From JANMDU01 sp031418715 (GTDB lineage Bacteria > Pseudomonadota > Gammaproteobacteria > Burkholderiales > Burkholderiaceae_C), in the NCBI GenBank assembly GCA_031418715.1, contig JANOJL010000067.1, forward strand, positions 1-64,000: a DNA stretch of 64,000 bases. The letters are read 5' to 3'. Below the pieces are notes generated by a model. It searched no databases, had not been told where the DNA came from, and saw only the letters and a program-made list of their open reading frames with translations. Shown piece by piece: positions 16,674 to 24,313 of the stretch (its first letter is position 1; the number at the start of each line of letters is the position of its first letter). The position numbers and the translations under genes were made by a program.

Positions 16674-18041
16674 ATGTCACAACTTCTCCTCATTGAAGAC
16701 GATCTCATCATGGGTGAGTCATTGCAAGATCGCTTTGAGCTCGAAGGCTATGCGGTCAAATGGTCTCGCTCTATCGAGCAAGCCAGATCCTTGCTGGATG
16801 CCGCAGAGTTTGATGCGGTGATCAGTGATGTGCGTTTGACCGATGGCTCGGGAGAGCGCTTGTTTGAGGAGCGCCTCCAATCCAAAGCGCCCACGCCGCC
16901 ATGGCTCTTCATCACGGCCTTCGCCTCTGTAGATCAAGCTGTGGCGATGCTGCACGCAGGCGCATTCGACTACGTGACCAAGCCCTTCGATATTGCGGCA
17001 TTGGTGACTAAAGTGCAATCGGCTGTGGGCGCAGAGCATGCACCTACAGCCAGCACTGATCCGCAGATGGCGGACTGCACGCTGGGCATTTCGCTGGCTA
17101 TGCGCCAACTCGCCGCGCAAGCGCAGCGCGTTGCAACGCGTGCGCGCACGATCTTGATCACCGGCGAGAGCGGCGTGGGCAAAGAAGTACTCGCCAGGCA
17201 CTTGCATGCATTGGCGTACCCACTGAGCAGCGCACCTTTTGTGGCTGTTAACTGCGGGGCCATTCCTGAAACACTGATCGAAGCGGCTCTGTTTGGTCAC
17301 GAGAGGGGCGCTTACACCGGCGCTGATCGGCAGCGGCGCGGGTACGTTGAGCAAGCCGACGGCGGCACTTTATTCCTCGACGAAATCGCCGAGTTATCGC
17401 CGACCATGCAAGTGCGGCTGCTGCGTGTGCTGCAAGATCGGCAAGTGCAGCGGCTAGGCGCGGAGAATCTGATCAACGTGGATCTGCGACTGATTTGCGC
17501 CACCCACGCTGATTTGCAGCAATTGGTGCAAAAAGGACTCTTCCGTGAAGACCTGTACTACCGCATTCACGTGATGCATATGCGCGTCCCACCTCTGCGC
17601 GAGCGCCCAGATGACGTGCTCTGGCTTGCGGGCAAGTTTTTACAAGATGACGCAGCCCTGCGCCAAGAAACTGCCAAGCAGCTCACACCGGCAGCCAAGG
17701 CGGCGCTGCTTGCCTGCGTGTGGCCGGGTAATGTACGCGAGCTGCACAACAGCATAGAGCGAGCCTGCGTGGTGGGAGAAAATGCGCAAATCGATGCATC
17801 CGATCTTTTTGAAGATCGGCAAGAGAAAACACCTTCGGCAGACTTGCCCACACTGGATGCCTTTATCGCTGATGCCGAACGCGAATACTTATCTGCTGTG
17901 CTTGCTCGCTATGAAGGCCGATCAGGCTTGGCCGCTGATGCGCTGGGAATTTCGCGCAAAACGCTTTGGGAGAAATGCAAACGCTATGGGCTGGGTGCGG
18001 CTAAGCCAGCCGCAGCAGAAGATGAGACGAAAACTGTTTAA
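16674..18041 (+). CDS. Sigma-54-dependent NtrC-family response regulator
   Basis: A 455-residue activator. The receiver domain (1-120) has acidic LIEDDLIMGE and the phosphoacceptor Asp in VISDVRLTDGSGE. The AAA+ domain has Walker A GESGVGKE near 163, the sigma-54-contacting GAYTGA loop near 213, Walker B LFLDEIAEL, and VWPGNVREL. A Fis-type HTH ends the protein (LAADALGISRKTLWEKCKRYG). The divergent sulfite dehydrogenase-like operon has a consensus sigma-54 promoter, making it the likely target. Confidence 0.95.
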   Translation: MSQLLLIEDDLIMGESLQDRFELEGYAVKWSRSIEQARSLLDAAEFDAVISDVRLTDGSGERLFEERLQSKAPTPPWLFITAFASVDQAVAMLHAGAFDYVTKPFDIAALVTKVQSAVGAEHAPTASTDPQMADCTLGISLAMRQLAAQAQRVATRARTILITGESGVGKEVLARHLHALAYPLSSAPFVAVNCGAIPETLIEAALFGHERGAYTGADRQRRGYVEQADGGTLFLDEIAELSPTMQVRLLRVLQDRQVQRLGAENLINVDLRLICATHADLQQLVQKGLFREDLYYRIHVMHMRVPPLRERPDDVLWLAGKFLQDDAALRQETAKQLTPAAKAALLACVWPGNVRELHNSIERACVVGENAQIDASDLFEDRQEKTPSADLPTLDAFIADAEREYLSAVLARYEGRSGLAADALGISRKTLWEKCKRYGLGAAKPAAAEDETKTV

Positions 18042-18086
18042 CAGATTGCAATACTGCCTGATTTTTCTCTTGCCAGCCGGGCGCTT

Positions 18087-18797
18087 TTAAGTTCCCTCGC
18101 TTGGTTTTAAGCTATTTGCTAACCACACACCAATCGCCGCCCCCACACACTGCGCTGCCACAAATCCAAAAGCGCTGGCAGGCGCGATACCTGCAAAAGA
18201 ATCGCTAAGCATACGGCCAAATACTGCAGCAGGATTCGCAAAACTGGTGCTCGCTGTGAACCAATACGCCGCGCCGATATAACAGGCGACTAAAGCGCTG
18301 GCTTTTGCGTTAACACCCTGTGCGCCGCTGCGGATGATGATGAAAAGCAGACCTGCTGTGGCCAGAGCTTCAGCAATCCATTGACCTACTCCGGCGCGCA
18401 GCTTGGCGCTCGTTTGAAAAATGCTCATGTCAAACATCGCGTGCGCAAGCCACGCGCCGCAGGCTGCTCCAATCAGCTGTGCGGTAATAAAGACAAGTAC
18501 TATTAGTATAGGAGCACTCTGCGCATATTCTATGCCGGCGATATGCCGTTTTTTATCAATAAACTGAGCCCAAATGGTCACCAACGGGTTGAAATGCGCC
18601 CCGCTGATGGGCCCTAGCACTTCTATCAACACATACAGCGCAAACACCGTAGCTAGCGTATTGGCCAGCAACGCAATGGCCACATTGCCCCCTGAGAGAC
18701 GCTCAGCCATGATGCCTGAGCCAATCACAGCGCAGAGCAGCGCTGATGTACCGATGAATTCTGCGAAGGCTTTTTGAGCAAGGCTGGGACTGCTCAC
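18087..18797 (-). CDS. Aquaporin (MIP family), AqpS-like channel of the ars operon
   Basis: A 236-residue six-helix channel with the two NPA-type motifs as FNPL (HFNPLVTI) and ANPA (FANPAAVFGR). It starts with GTG overlapping the stop of the hydroxylase gene (GTGA). In some alpha- and betaproteobacteria an aquaglyceroporin in the ars operon conducts arsenite out of the cell after ArsC reduction, and no ArsB or Acr3 pump is present here. About 17 residues (HIAGIEYAQSAPILIVL) between the first NPA and the next helix coincide with a dispersed repeat (18499-18546) and look like an in-frame insertion. A decayed second copy lies at 12293. Confidence 0.88.
   Translation of the reverse strand: MSSPSLAQKAFAEFIGTSALLCAVIGSGIMAERLSGGNVAIALLANTLATVFALYVLIEVLGPISGAHFNPLVTIWAQFIDKKRHIAGIEYAQSAPILIVLVFITAQLIGAACGAWLAHAMFDMSIFQTSAKLRAGVGQWIAEALATAGLLFIIIRSGAQGVNAKASALVACYIGAAYWFTASTSFANPAAVFGRMLSDSFAGIAPASAFGFVAAQCVGAAIGVWLANSLKPSEGT
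18499..18546 (+). repeat. Dispersed repeat copy inside the aquaporin gene
   Basis: Complement reads GGCATATCGCCGGCATAGAA, then TATGCGCAGAGTGCTCC: nearly the same variant as the copy at 20262-20332 in the same operon (GGCATATTGCCGGCGTAGAA, then TATGCGTAAGACGCTA). It is read in frame within the aquaporin. Confidence 0.7.
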
Positions 18798-19750
18798 GCG
18801 GCACCTCCAGCTCCGGCGCCACCACCTGATTCACAACAGCCCGGCTTGAACATGGAGACCAATTGCTGACGATAAGAAGCCGTTGCGGGATAGTGGCCGC
18901 CTACGTGCAAGCCGATCTGCGCGGGCTGCGGCTGCATCACAGAGCTGCTGCGATAAGTTCCAAACACATGATCCCAAATCAGCAAGCTGCTGCCGAAATT
19001 GAGCTGCCCTGCCCGTTGATCTGCATCGTGATGCCAGAGATGGCTGCGCGGCGTCGCGAAAATTTTATCGAGCCAAGGGTTGCGCAAATTCAGATTGGCG
19101 TGCTGCATCATCAACACGGGCTGCGTGATGGCCAAGTAAGCCCACATCACGTCGACTGGAATGCCGATCAGCAGCATTGGCAAGACGCTGAGCAAAAAAT
19201 TGATCGCATGGTTAAGGGGATGAAAGCGGAAATTGTTGATCGCTGTGAAACGCTGTGGGCTGTGGTGCATGGCATGTAACCACCACAGTGCGGACAGCGC
19301 GTGATGCAGGCGATGCGCAACGTATTTGAGGAGCTCTAACAGTAGCACCGCGAGAAGTACCTGCAGTGCAAGCGGTGCATCTTGCGGAAACAGGGTCGCC
19401 AGCGGCGATGCTTGCGCTGCCAGCCACACTGCCGCAGCAGCGCCCACGGCTTTCAGCAATGGATCCATCATGCCTAGTAAAACAACCATGCTCGTTAGAT
19501 CCGTTTTTGTGTCTGCGTGCGGCGCGTTCCATGCATCTTGCAGTGGAATCCAACGCTGCAACCCCCAGGCAAGCAGCAAAGTCAACAAGCTGCCCAGCGT
19601 AACAACGATTTCAAGCGATGCGCCGTGCGCGTGAGCTATTGCAAACGCGAGACCATTCAAGGCCATCACCACAGGCAGGACATAGCGCGACGCGAGACGC
19701 GCTACTTTGCAATCGCACGCCACGCTTTGGTACTGATGGTCATCAAGCAT
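18794..19750 (-). CDS. Membrane sterol desaturase / fatty acid hydroxylase family protein in ars operon
   Basis: A 318-residue integral membrane di-iron oxygenase. About four hydrophobic segments surround the His clusters HRLHH (about residue 155), HAMHH (about 168) and HLWHH (about 250). The gene overlaps arsC by 8 bp and the aquaporin gene by 4 bp, so it is embedded in the ars operon. The tail reads FKPGCCESGGGAGAGG, with a vicinal Cys pair like those ending ArsR and the ArsI-like protein; this is not usual for the family. Its role in arsenic handling is unknown. Confidence 0.88.
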   Translation of the reverse strand: MLDDHQYQSVACDCKVARLASRYVLPVVMALNGLAFAIAHAHGASLEIVVTLGSLLTLLLAWGLQRWIPLQDAWNAPHADTKTDLTSMVVLLGMMDPLLKAVGAAAAVWLAAQASPLATLFPQDAPLALQVLLAVLLLELLKYVAHRLHHALSALWWLHAMHHSPQRFTAINNFRFHPLNHAINFLLSVLPMLLIGIPVDVMWAYLAITQPVLMMQHANLNLRNPWLDKIFATPRSHLWHHDADQRAGQLNFGSSLLIWDHVFGTYRSSSVMQPQPAQIGLHVGGHYPATASYRQQLVSMFKPGCCESGGGAGAGGAA

Positions 19751-20246
19751 TGGACAAATCCTTGGCGCTTTGTTGGAGGCTCATTCGTGCTAACTTCTCA
19801 GCCGGCAAACTCACCAGCAGCTCCAAGCGGCGGCGCATGGCATGCAAAGTTTGGCGGAAGGCCTCGAGCTTTTGCGCATCTGTGCCATCGCCCTCGCTGG
19901 GGTCAGGGTAGCCCCAATGTGCGGTGGCAGGCTGGCCAGGCCAATAGGGGCACACTTCGCCTGCGGCGTTGTCACAAACGGTGATGATGAGATCCATCTT
20001 CGGCGCATCAGCGCCTGCAAACTCATCCCAATTTTTGCTGCGCAGCCCGGTGATGTCAAACCCATGGTCACGCAAGACTTGTAGCCCCAACACATTTGGG
20101 CTACCGCCTTCCCTCGGGCTGCTGCCAGCGGAATACGCAATGAAGCGCCCACGGCCAATCTTATTCAGCAAGACCTCGGCCAAGATGCTTCGCGCTGAGT
20201 TGTGGGTGCAGAGGAAGAGAACGTTGAGAGGTGATGAAGTGCTCAT
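19743..20246 (-). CDS. arsC: Arsenate reductase, low-molecular-weight phosphatase type
   Basis: Cytosolic reduction of arsenate to arsenite, 167 residues. The P-loop LCTHNSARS (CX5R) is near residue 14, and a second redox Cys lies in ITVCDNAAGEVCPYWPG, with DPSEGDG near the end. The ATG giving MSTSSPLNVLFLC was chosen, preceded by AAGAAAGA; the longer frame runs back through a dispersed repeat and has no family sequence. The gene lies between the ArsI-like gene and the hydroxylase gene. Confidence 0.95.
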   Translation of the reverse strand: MSTSSPLNVLFLCTHNSARSILAEVLLNKIGRGRFIAYSAGSSPREGGSPNVLGLQVLRDHGFDITGLRSKNWDEFAGADAPKMDLIITVCDNAAGEVCPYWPGQPATAHWGYPDPSEGDGTDAQKLEAFRQTLHAMRRRLELLVSLPAEKLARMSLQQSAKDLSNA

Positions 20247-20261
20247 TTTTCGATCTTTCTT

Positions 20262-20332
20262 AAGGTTAAATGGGCATATTGCCGGCGTAGAATATGCGTA
20301 AGACGCTATTAATTCGATAGCTGATTGTTGTT
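20262..20332 (-). repeat. Dispersed repeat copy between arsI-like and arsC genes
   Basis: Contains GGCATATTGCCGGCGTAGAA followed by TATGCGTAAGACGCTATTAA and TTCGATAGC. It shares the GCCGGC-TAGAATATGCG variant with the copy inside the aquaporin gene. Confidence 0.7.
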
Positions 20333-20340
20333 GAGTGGCT

Positions 20341-20949
20341 TTAGCAGCAGGCTTTGGCGCTACCGGGAGTAGCAGATGCGGCCGCGCCTGAAACTGTGCC
20401 TGTGCCACAGCCGCCAGCCGCAGGTTTGATGGCGATATCCGCCAGCGTGATCTTGACTTTTTGAGCTGTGGGAGAGCACGATCCGGCTGAAGATAATGTT
20501 GCTGCCGCTGGCGCGCAGCATGCGCCAGCAGCGCTGCTATCTGCAGAGATGTCTTCCGTACTTTCCGCGCTATACGTCGTTGCCTCGCCCATCGTCACAA
20601 AGCTTTCCCAAGCGATGCCTTGCGGATCGTGCACCCAGCCTTTATCGCTCTTGGCGTAGCAGCAAGTCGTCTCGCCAAGATCTGTGACAGCAACGCCTGC
20701 GGCTTGGAGCTGCGCGGTCATCTCATGCAATTCTGGCGCTGAATCAAGCTGAAAACCTAGGTGATCCAACCCACTCACACCCACCTGAGCAGGCCGCCGA
20801 GAGATGGCAAAGTTCACGCGCGGATCATCGAGCATCCATTTGGCGTAATCGTCTTTGCTCACCGTGGGCGGCTGGCCAAACAGTGCGTTATAAAAACCCA
20901 CCGATTGCTCGATGGATTCGACTGAGATATGAACGTGAAAGCGTTTCAT
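20341..20949 (-). CDS. ArsI/CadI family glyoxalase-fold protein, probable C-As lyase
   Basis: A 202-residue protein with a vicinal-oxygen-chelate domain in residues 1-125. The N-terminal FHVHISVESIEQSVGFY, LDHLGFQ and AWESF supply the metal ligands of the ArsI type. ETTCCYA near residue 95 contains the adjacent Cys pair that binds trivalent methylarsenical in ArsI. The 75-residue tail is Ala/Ser/Cys-rich (GACCAP...KACC). ArsI enzymes cleave the C-As bond of methylarsenite; CadI is the alternative name for the same family. An AGGA box lies 8 nt before the ATG. It is the second gene of the ars operon. Confidence 0.88.
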   Translation of the reverse strand: MKRFHVHISVESIEQSVGFYNALFGQPPTVSKDDYAKWMLDDPRVNFAISRRPAQVGVSGLDHLGFQLDSAPELHEMTAQLQAAGVAVTDLGETTCCYAKSDKGWVHDPQGIAWESFVTMGEATTYSAESTEDISADSSAAGACCAPAAATLSSAGSCSPTAQKVKITLADIAIKPAAGGCGTGTVSGAAASATPGSAKACC

Positions 20950-20967
20950 GTTGTATTCCTGAAATAT

Positions 20968-21027
20968 TTAAGCCAAATCAGCCTCTACCCGTTATATATT
21001 GTGCCTAGAGTGCTATCAATTTAATAA
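20968..21027 (-). repeat. Dispersed repeat copy between arsR and arsI-like genes
   Basis: Reads AAGCCAAATCAGCCTCTACC, then CGTTATATATTGTGCCTAGAG and TGCTATCAATTTAATAAC. It is one of the best matches to the consensus. Confidence 0.85.
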
Positions 21028-21046
21028 CATCTCGCGTACCCCAAGC

Positions 21047-21448
21047 TCAGCAGCATGAAGCGCCCGAAGGATCAGCTGCACAGCAGTTCTCCGTTAAATA
21101 CGCCATCAGCTGCGACATGCGCGCGAAATCAGCGCGATAAATCAAATTGCGACCCTGCTGCTCTACTGTGGCCAGCTGCGCATGCGACAGCTCTTTCAAG
21201 TGAAACGACAAGCTAGAGCCCGACACATCCAGCATTGCTGCCAAAACGCCAGGCGTGAGCCCGCCCTGCCCAGCCTGCACGAGCGCTCGAAACGCCCGCA
21301 AACGCTGGCCATGCGCAATGGCTGCCAGCGCTCTGACGGCCTCAGCTTCCGAGAGCCTCATTTCAAGCTTGCCAGACGGATTGACAGCGATACGCATTGG
21401 CGCAAGTTTTGAAGCAGAAGGATCAGACAAAGATATTTTCATTTCCAT
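21047..21448 (-). CDS. arsR: ArsR family metalloregulatory repressor
   Basis: A 133-residue winged-helix repressor. The HTH region covers LAAMLDVSGSSLSFHLKELSHAQL (about residues 67-90), with EQQGRNLIYRADF forming the wing. There is no CVCDLC in the recognition helix as in the E. coli type. Instead the C-terminus carries NCC and SCC pairs, the layout of Acidithiobacillus-type ArsR, where C-terminal cysteines bind arsenite. It heads the operon and probably represses it. Two ATG codons six bases apart are both possible starts. Confidence 0.92.
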   Translation of the reverse strand: MEMKISLSDPSASKLAPMRIAVNPSGKLEMRLSEAEAVRALAAIAHGQRLRAFRALVQAGQGGLTPGVLAAMLDVSGSSLSFHLKELSHAQLATVEQQGRNLIYRADFARMSQLMAYLTENCCAADPSGASCC

Positions 21449-21457
21449 AATCCAATT

Positions 21458-21470
21458 ATATTCGAAATAT
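21458..21470. promoter_or_regulatory. Candidate ArsR operator
   Basis: ATATT-CGA-AATAT: a 5-bp perfect inverted repeat 10 bp upstream of arsR in an AT-rich promoter region. The size and position fit an ArsR box; binding is inferred. Confidence 0.4.
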
Positions 21471-21485
21471 TAAATTAACGTAAAA

Positions 21486-21514
21486 GCGGCCGACCTCTCC
21501 AAGAAGTCAGCCGC
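21486..21514 (-). terminator. Terminator of the histone-like gene
   Basis: On the minus strand GCGGCTGAC, an 11-nt loop, then GTCGGCCGC with one mismatch, followed by TTTTACG. It separates the histone-like gene from the arsR operon. Confidence 0.65.
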
Positions 21515-21549
21515 AAAAAAAGATCAAAGCAAAGACCTTGACTCAGGCC

Positions 21550-22035
21550 TTAGCCTTTAGGGCGACCCAAGGCAATGGCTTGCAATTTAGCGTAAGCCGC
21601 CAGTTGCTGCGCTGCGCTCAAAGCCGCAAAGCATTGAATCGCGGCACGCACGACTTCGCTCTTTTTGGTTTCACGGCCAGAAACAATGGCTGTTTTTTTA
21701 CAGATTTTGATCAAATCATGATCAGCTTGAGGCATGGTGAAGCTGTCGCGAATGAGTTTCGGTTTTTTAACGACCGCTGGTTTGGTCGGCTGAACACGCT
21801 TGATTGATTTAGCGGGCGCTTTGGCCGCTGGCTTCTGGGCAGCTTTGACGACAGCTTTGACGACAGGCTTAGCAACTGGTTTGGCTGATGGTTTGGCTGT
21901 TGGCTTCGGGGCGGCAGCAGGTGTGGTGATTTGAACCGACTTGGCTGGCGTTTTAGCAGGCATCGTTTTGCTGGTTACTTTCGCCTTAACCGGCGACTTC
22001 GCTTCAGAGGCGCTAGCGTTCACAGAAATGGTCAT
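21550..22035 (-). CDS. Histone H1-like Lys/Ala/Pro-rich protein with C-terminal helical domain
   Basis: A 161-residue basic protein. Residues 10-90 are made of Lys-Pro-Ala repeats (AAPKPTAKPSAKPVAKPVV), as in bacterial H1-like nucleoid proteins. The C-terminal 70 residues form a compact part beginning RDSFTMPQADHDLIKICKK and containing KKSEVVRAAI, reminiscent of a ribbon-helix-helix or short DNA-binding domain conserved in Burkholderiales. It probably binds DNA or polyanions such as polyphosphate; this is inferred from composition. It stands alone with its own terminator. Confidence 0.75.
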   Translation of the reverse strand: MTISVNASASEAKSPVKAKVTSKTMPAKTPAKSVQITTPAAAPKPTAKPSAKPVAKPVVKAVVKAAQKPAAKAPAKSIKRVQPTKPAVVKKPKLIRDSFTMPQADHDLIKICKKTAIVSGRETKKSEVVRAAIQCFAALSAAQQLAAYAKLQAIALGRPKG

Positions 22036-22135
22036 GAAGACTCCTTGATTAAAGAAGTAAATAGTTTATACGATTTAACTATTTTTGTCACTCAATGACC
22101 ACTCAACTCCAAACAGGAATCGATTTTTACAGGCG

Positions 22136-22153
22136 CGTGACGTGAAAGTCACG
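22136..22153. promoter_or_regulatory. Hairpin upstream of the histone-like gene
   Basis: CGTGAC-GTGAAA-GTCACG: 6-bp perfect arms in the 298-bp gap between the divergent histone-like and phoX genes. No T run follows, so an operator is as likely as a terminator. Confidence 0.35.
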
Positions 22154-22233
22154 GCGTTGTCATCCAACTTTGATTCAATTTGTTAAATAAAATCAGCTTA
22201 CGACTTAGATCTCTTCTCGCAAAACGTGTAAGA

Positions 22234-22251
22234 CTGTCACAAATAATTCAT
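22234..22251 (+). promoter_or_regulatory. Pho box upstream of phoX
   Basis: CTGTCAC-AAAT-AATTCAT: the first heptamer is near-perfect and the second weaker, with the 4-bp spacing of PhoB sites. It lies 83 bp before the phoX start. Further TGTCA elements occur at 22270-22287. Confidence 0.55.
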
Positions 22252-22333
22252 AAAATAGCAACACAGTTGTCATGTTTTATTGTCAAGATCTCCAGATTCG
22301 TAAACTATTTTGTTTCGTTTATTGGAGTAGAAA

Positions 22334-24256
22334 ATGGCAAAAGATTTTTCAAAGATGGAAGACTCAAACACTTCCTCAAACCCCAGCATTCATGATGTAT
22401 CGGATCCCGCTCGCCGCTTATTTATGCGCGGCGGCATGGCTTTGGCAGCTGGCGGTTTGTTCAGCGGTTTGGCCGGTTGCGCCGCGGGCGGTATGGCCAC
22501 CTCTGGCTCATTGATCGGCTTCACTGGCGTGCCGATCAGTCTCAAAGACGGCATCACCGTACCTGAAGGCTACAACGCTCAAATCATGGCTGCTTGGGGC
22601 GAACCCATCGGCTTGGCAGGCAACATGCCCGCCTTCAAAGCAGATGCTTCCAACACTGCAGCAGAGCAAGAAGCGCAAATGGGCATGCACCACGATGGCA
22701 TTCACTTTTACCCACTCGGCCAAGGCGAAGCACGCAATAAAAATGGCCTGCTTGTGATGAACCACGAGTACACCGACGATGGCTTGCTGCACGCCGATGG
22801 CATGAAAACATGGTCTGCTGAAAAAGTGAAAAAAGCGCAAGCAGCTCATGGTGCAACCGTCATTGAAGTGCGCGAAACAGCCGGTAACTGGGAAATCGTG
22901 CGTCCCTCCCGCTATGCTCGCCGTTTCACAGCCAACACACCCATGACGATTGCTGGCCCAGCTGCTGGTCATGCGCTCATGAAAACCGCTGCCGACCCCG
23001 CAGGTGCACGTGTACTCGGCACACTCAACAACTGCGGCAGCGGCATCACCCCTTGGGGCACTTACCTCACCTGCGAGGAAAACTTCGCTGGCTATTTCAG
23101 TGGCGGAGATGCCATCTCTAATGATGATCGCCGCTGGGGCATGGTCAAAGGCGGGCGGGGTTACCGCTGGCACGAGCATGATGCTCGCTTTGATGCCACC
23201 CAAAACCCAAACGAAATCAATCGCTTTGGCTGGATCGTTGAGATCGACCCGATGGATCCTACAAGTACGCCGATCAAGCGGACAGCCATGGGTCGCGCAG
23301 CACATGAAGGTGCAACAGTAGCTATGACGAAAGAAGGTCATGCGGTAATCTACTCGGGTGAAGACGCGCAGTTTGAATACATCTATAAATTTGTCAGCGA
23401 GAAAAAAGTTCGCCCAGCTACTGCTACTCAGACCGCGGCTCAAGTCAATCGCAACTTGCTCGACGATGGCATTTTGTATGTCGCTAAATTTAACGCCGAT
23501 GGCACAGGTGAATGGTTGCCATTAATTCATGGCATTGGCAAGCTGACTACCGCAAGCGGCTTCAAAGATCAAGGCGAAGTTGTGATCAAATCACGACAAG
23601 CATCTGACGCGCTGGGTGCAACCAAGATGGATCGCCCCGAGTGGATCGATATTGATAAAGCAGGTTGGGTCTATTGCACGTTAACCAACAACAGCAACCG
23701 CGCTGGCAATAATCGCCCCGGTGTTGATGCAGCAAATCCACGCGCTAACAATACCCAAGGCAACATCATCCGCTGGAAAGAAACCGGCGATTTTGATGGC
23801 GATACCTTCCGTTGGAATCACTTCGTGATGGCCGGCGACCCATCACTTGCTCGCGCAGATGCCAAAGGCAATATCAAAGGCGATATGTTCTCCTGCCCAG
23901 ATGGCATGTGGACAGACGCACGCGGCGTGCTTTGGATTCAAACCGACATGAGCACTTCTGCCATGGGCAAGGGCGATCTGGTCAACATGGGTAACAACAT
24001 GATGCTCGCAGCTGACGTGAACACCGGAGAAATCCGCCGCTTCCTTACCGGCCCCGCCGGCTGCGAAGTGACTGGCGCTACGCAAACGCCCGATGGCAAA
24101 ACGATGTTTATCAACATCCAGCATCCTGGCGAGAGCCCAAGCGAGAGAACTAATCCAGATGCGCCTATGGCTATCTCCAGCTGGCCTTTCAACAGCCGCC
24201 CGCGCTCTGCAACCGTAGCCATCCGCCGCAAAGACAGCGGTGTCGTAGGCACCTGA
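22334..24256 (+). CDS. phoX: PhoX family alkaline phosphatase
   Basis: A 640-residue periplasmic Ca/Fe-dependent phosphatase that releases phosphate from organic esters. A Tat signal with lipobox-like end (ARRLFMRGGMALAAGGLFSGLAGCAAG) covers residues about 25-53. The DUF839/PhoX beta-propeller follows: GLLVMNHEYTDDGLL, NNCGSGITPWGTYLTCEENFAGYF, DARGVLWIQTDMS and ATQTPDGKTMFINIQHPGE. A GGAG box lies 8 nt before the ATG and a Pho box upstream. A terminator follows at 24271. Confidence 0.93.
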   Translation: MAKDFSKMEDSNTSSNPSIHDVSDPARRLFMRGGMALAAGGLFSGLAGCAAGGMATSGSLIGFTGVPISLKDGITVPEGYNAQIMAAWGEPIGLAGNMPAFKADASNTAAEQEAQMGMHHDGIHFYPLGQGEARNKNGLLVMNHEYTDDGLLHADGMKTWSAEKVKKAQAAHGATVIEVRETAGNWEIVRPSRYARRFTANTPMTIAGPAAGHALMKTAADPAGARVLGTLNNCGSGITPWGTYLTCEENFAGYFSGGDAISNDDRRWGMVKGGRGYRWHEHDARFDATQNPNEINRFGWIVEIDPMDPTSTPIKRTAMGRAAHEGATVAMTKEGHAVIYSGEDAQFEYIYKFVSEKKVRPATATQTAAQVNRNLLDDGILYVAKFNADGTGEWLPLIHGIGKLTTASGFKDQGEVVIKSRQASDALGATKMDRPEWIDIDKAGWVYCTLTNNSNRAGNNRPGVDAANPRANNTQGNIIRWKETGDFDGDTFRWNHFVMAGDPSLARADAKGNIKGDMFSCPDGMWTDARGVLWIQTDMSTSAMGKGDLVNMGNNMMLAADVNTGEIRRFLTGPAGCEVTGATQTPDGKTMFINIQHPGESPSERTNPDAPMAISSWPFNSRPRSATVAIRRKDSGVVGT

Positions 24257-24270
24257 TCCGCGTTTCCAGC

Positions 24271-24295
24271 AGCCCTCCTCGTGAGGGCTTTTTTT
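24271..24295 (+). terminator. Rho-independent terminator after phoX
   Basis: AGCCCTC-CTCGT-GAGGGCT followed by seven T. It ends only about 7 bp before the ribosome-binding site of the next gene, leaving no room for a promoter after it. Confidence 0.88.
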
Positions 24296-24313
24296 ATGAG
24301 CAAGGAGTACAAC

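Noticed and set aside
21550..22035. Tandem Lys-Pro-Ala coding repeats as a possible CRISPR or satellite
   Set aside because: They are codon-level repeats of a low-complexity basic protein, not spaced DNA repeats.
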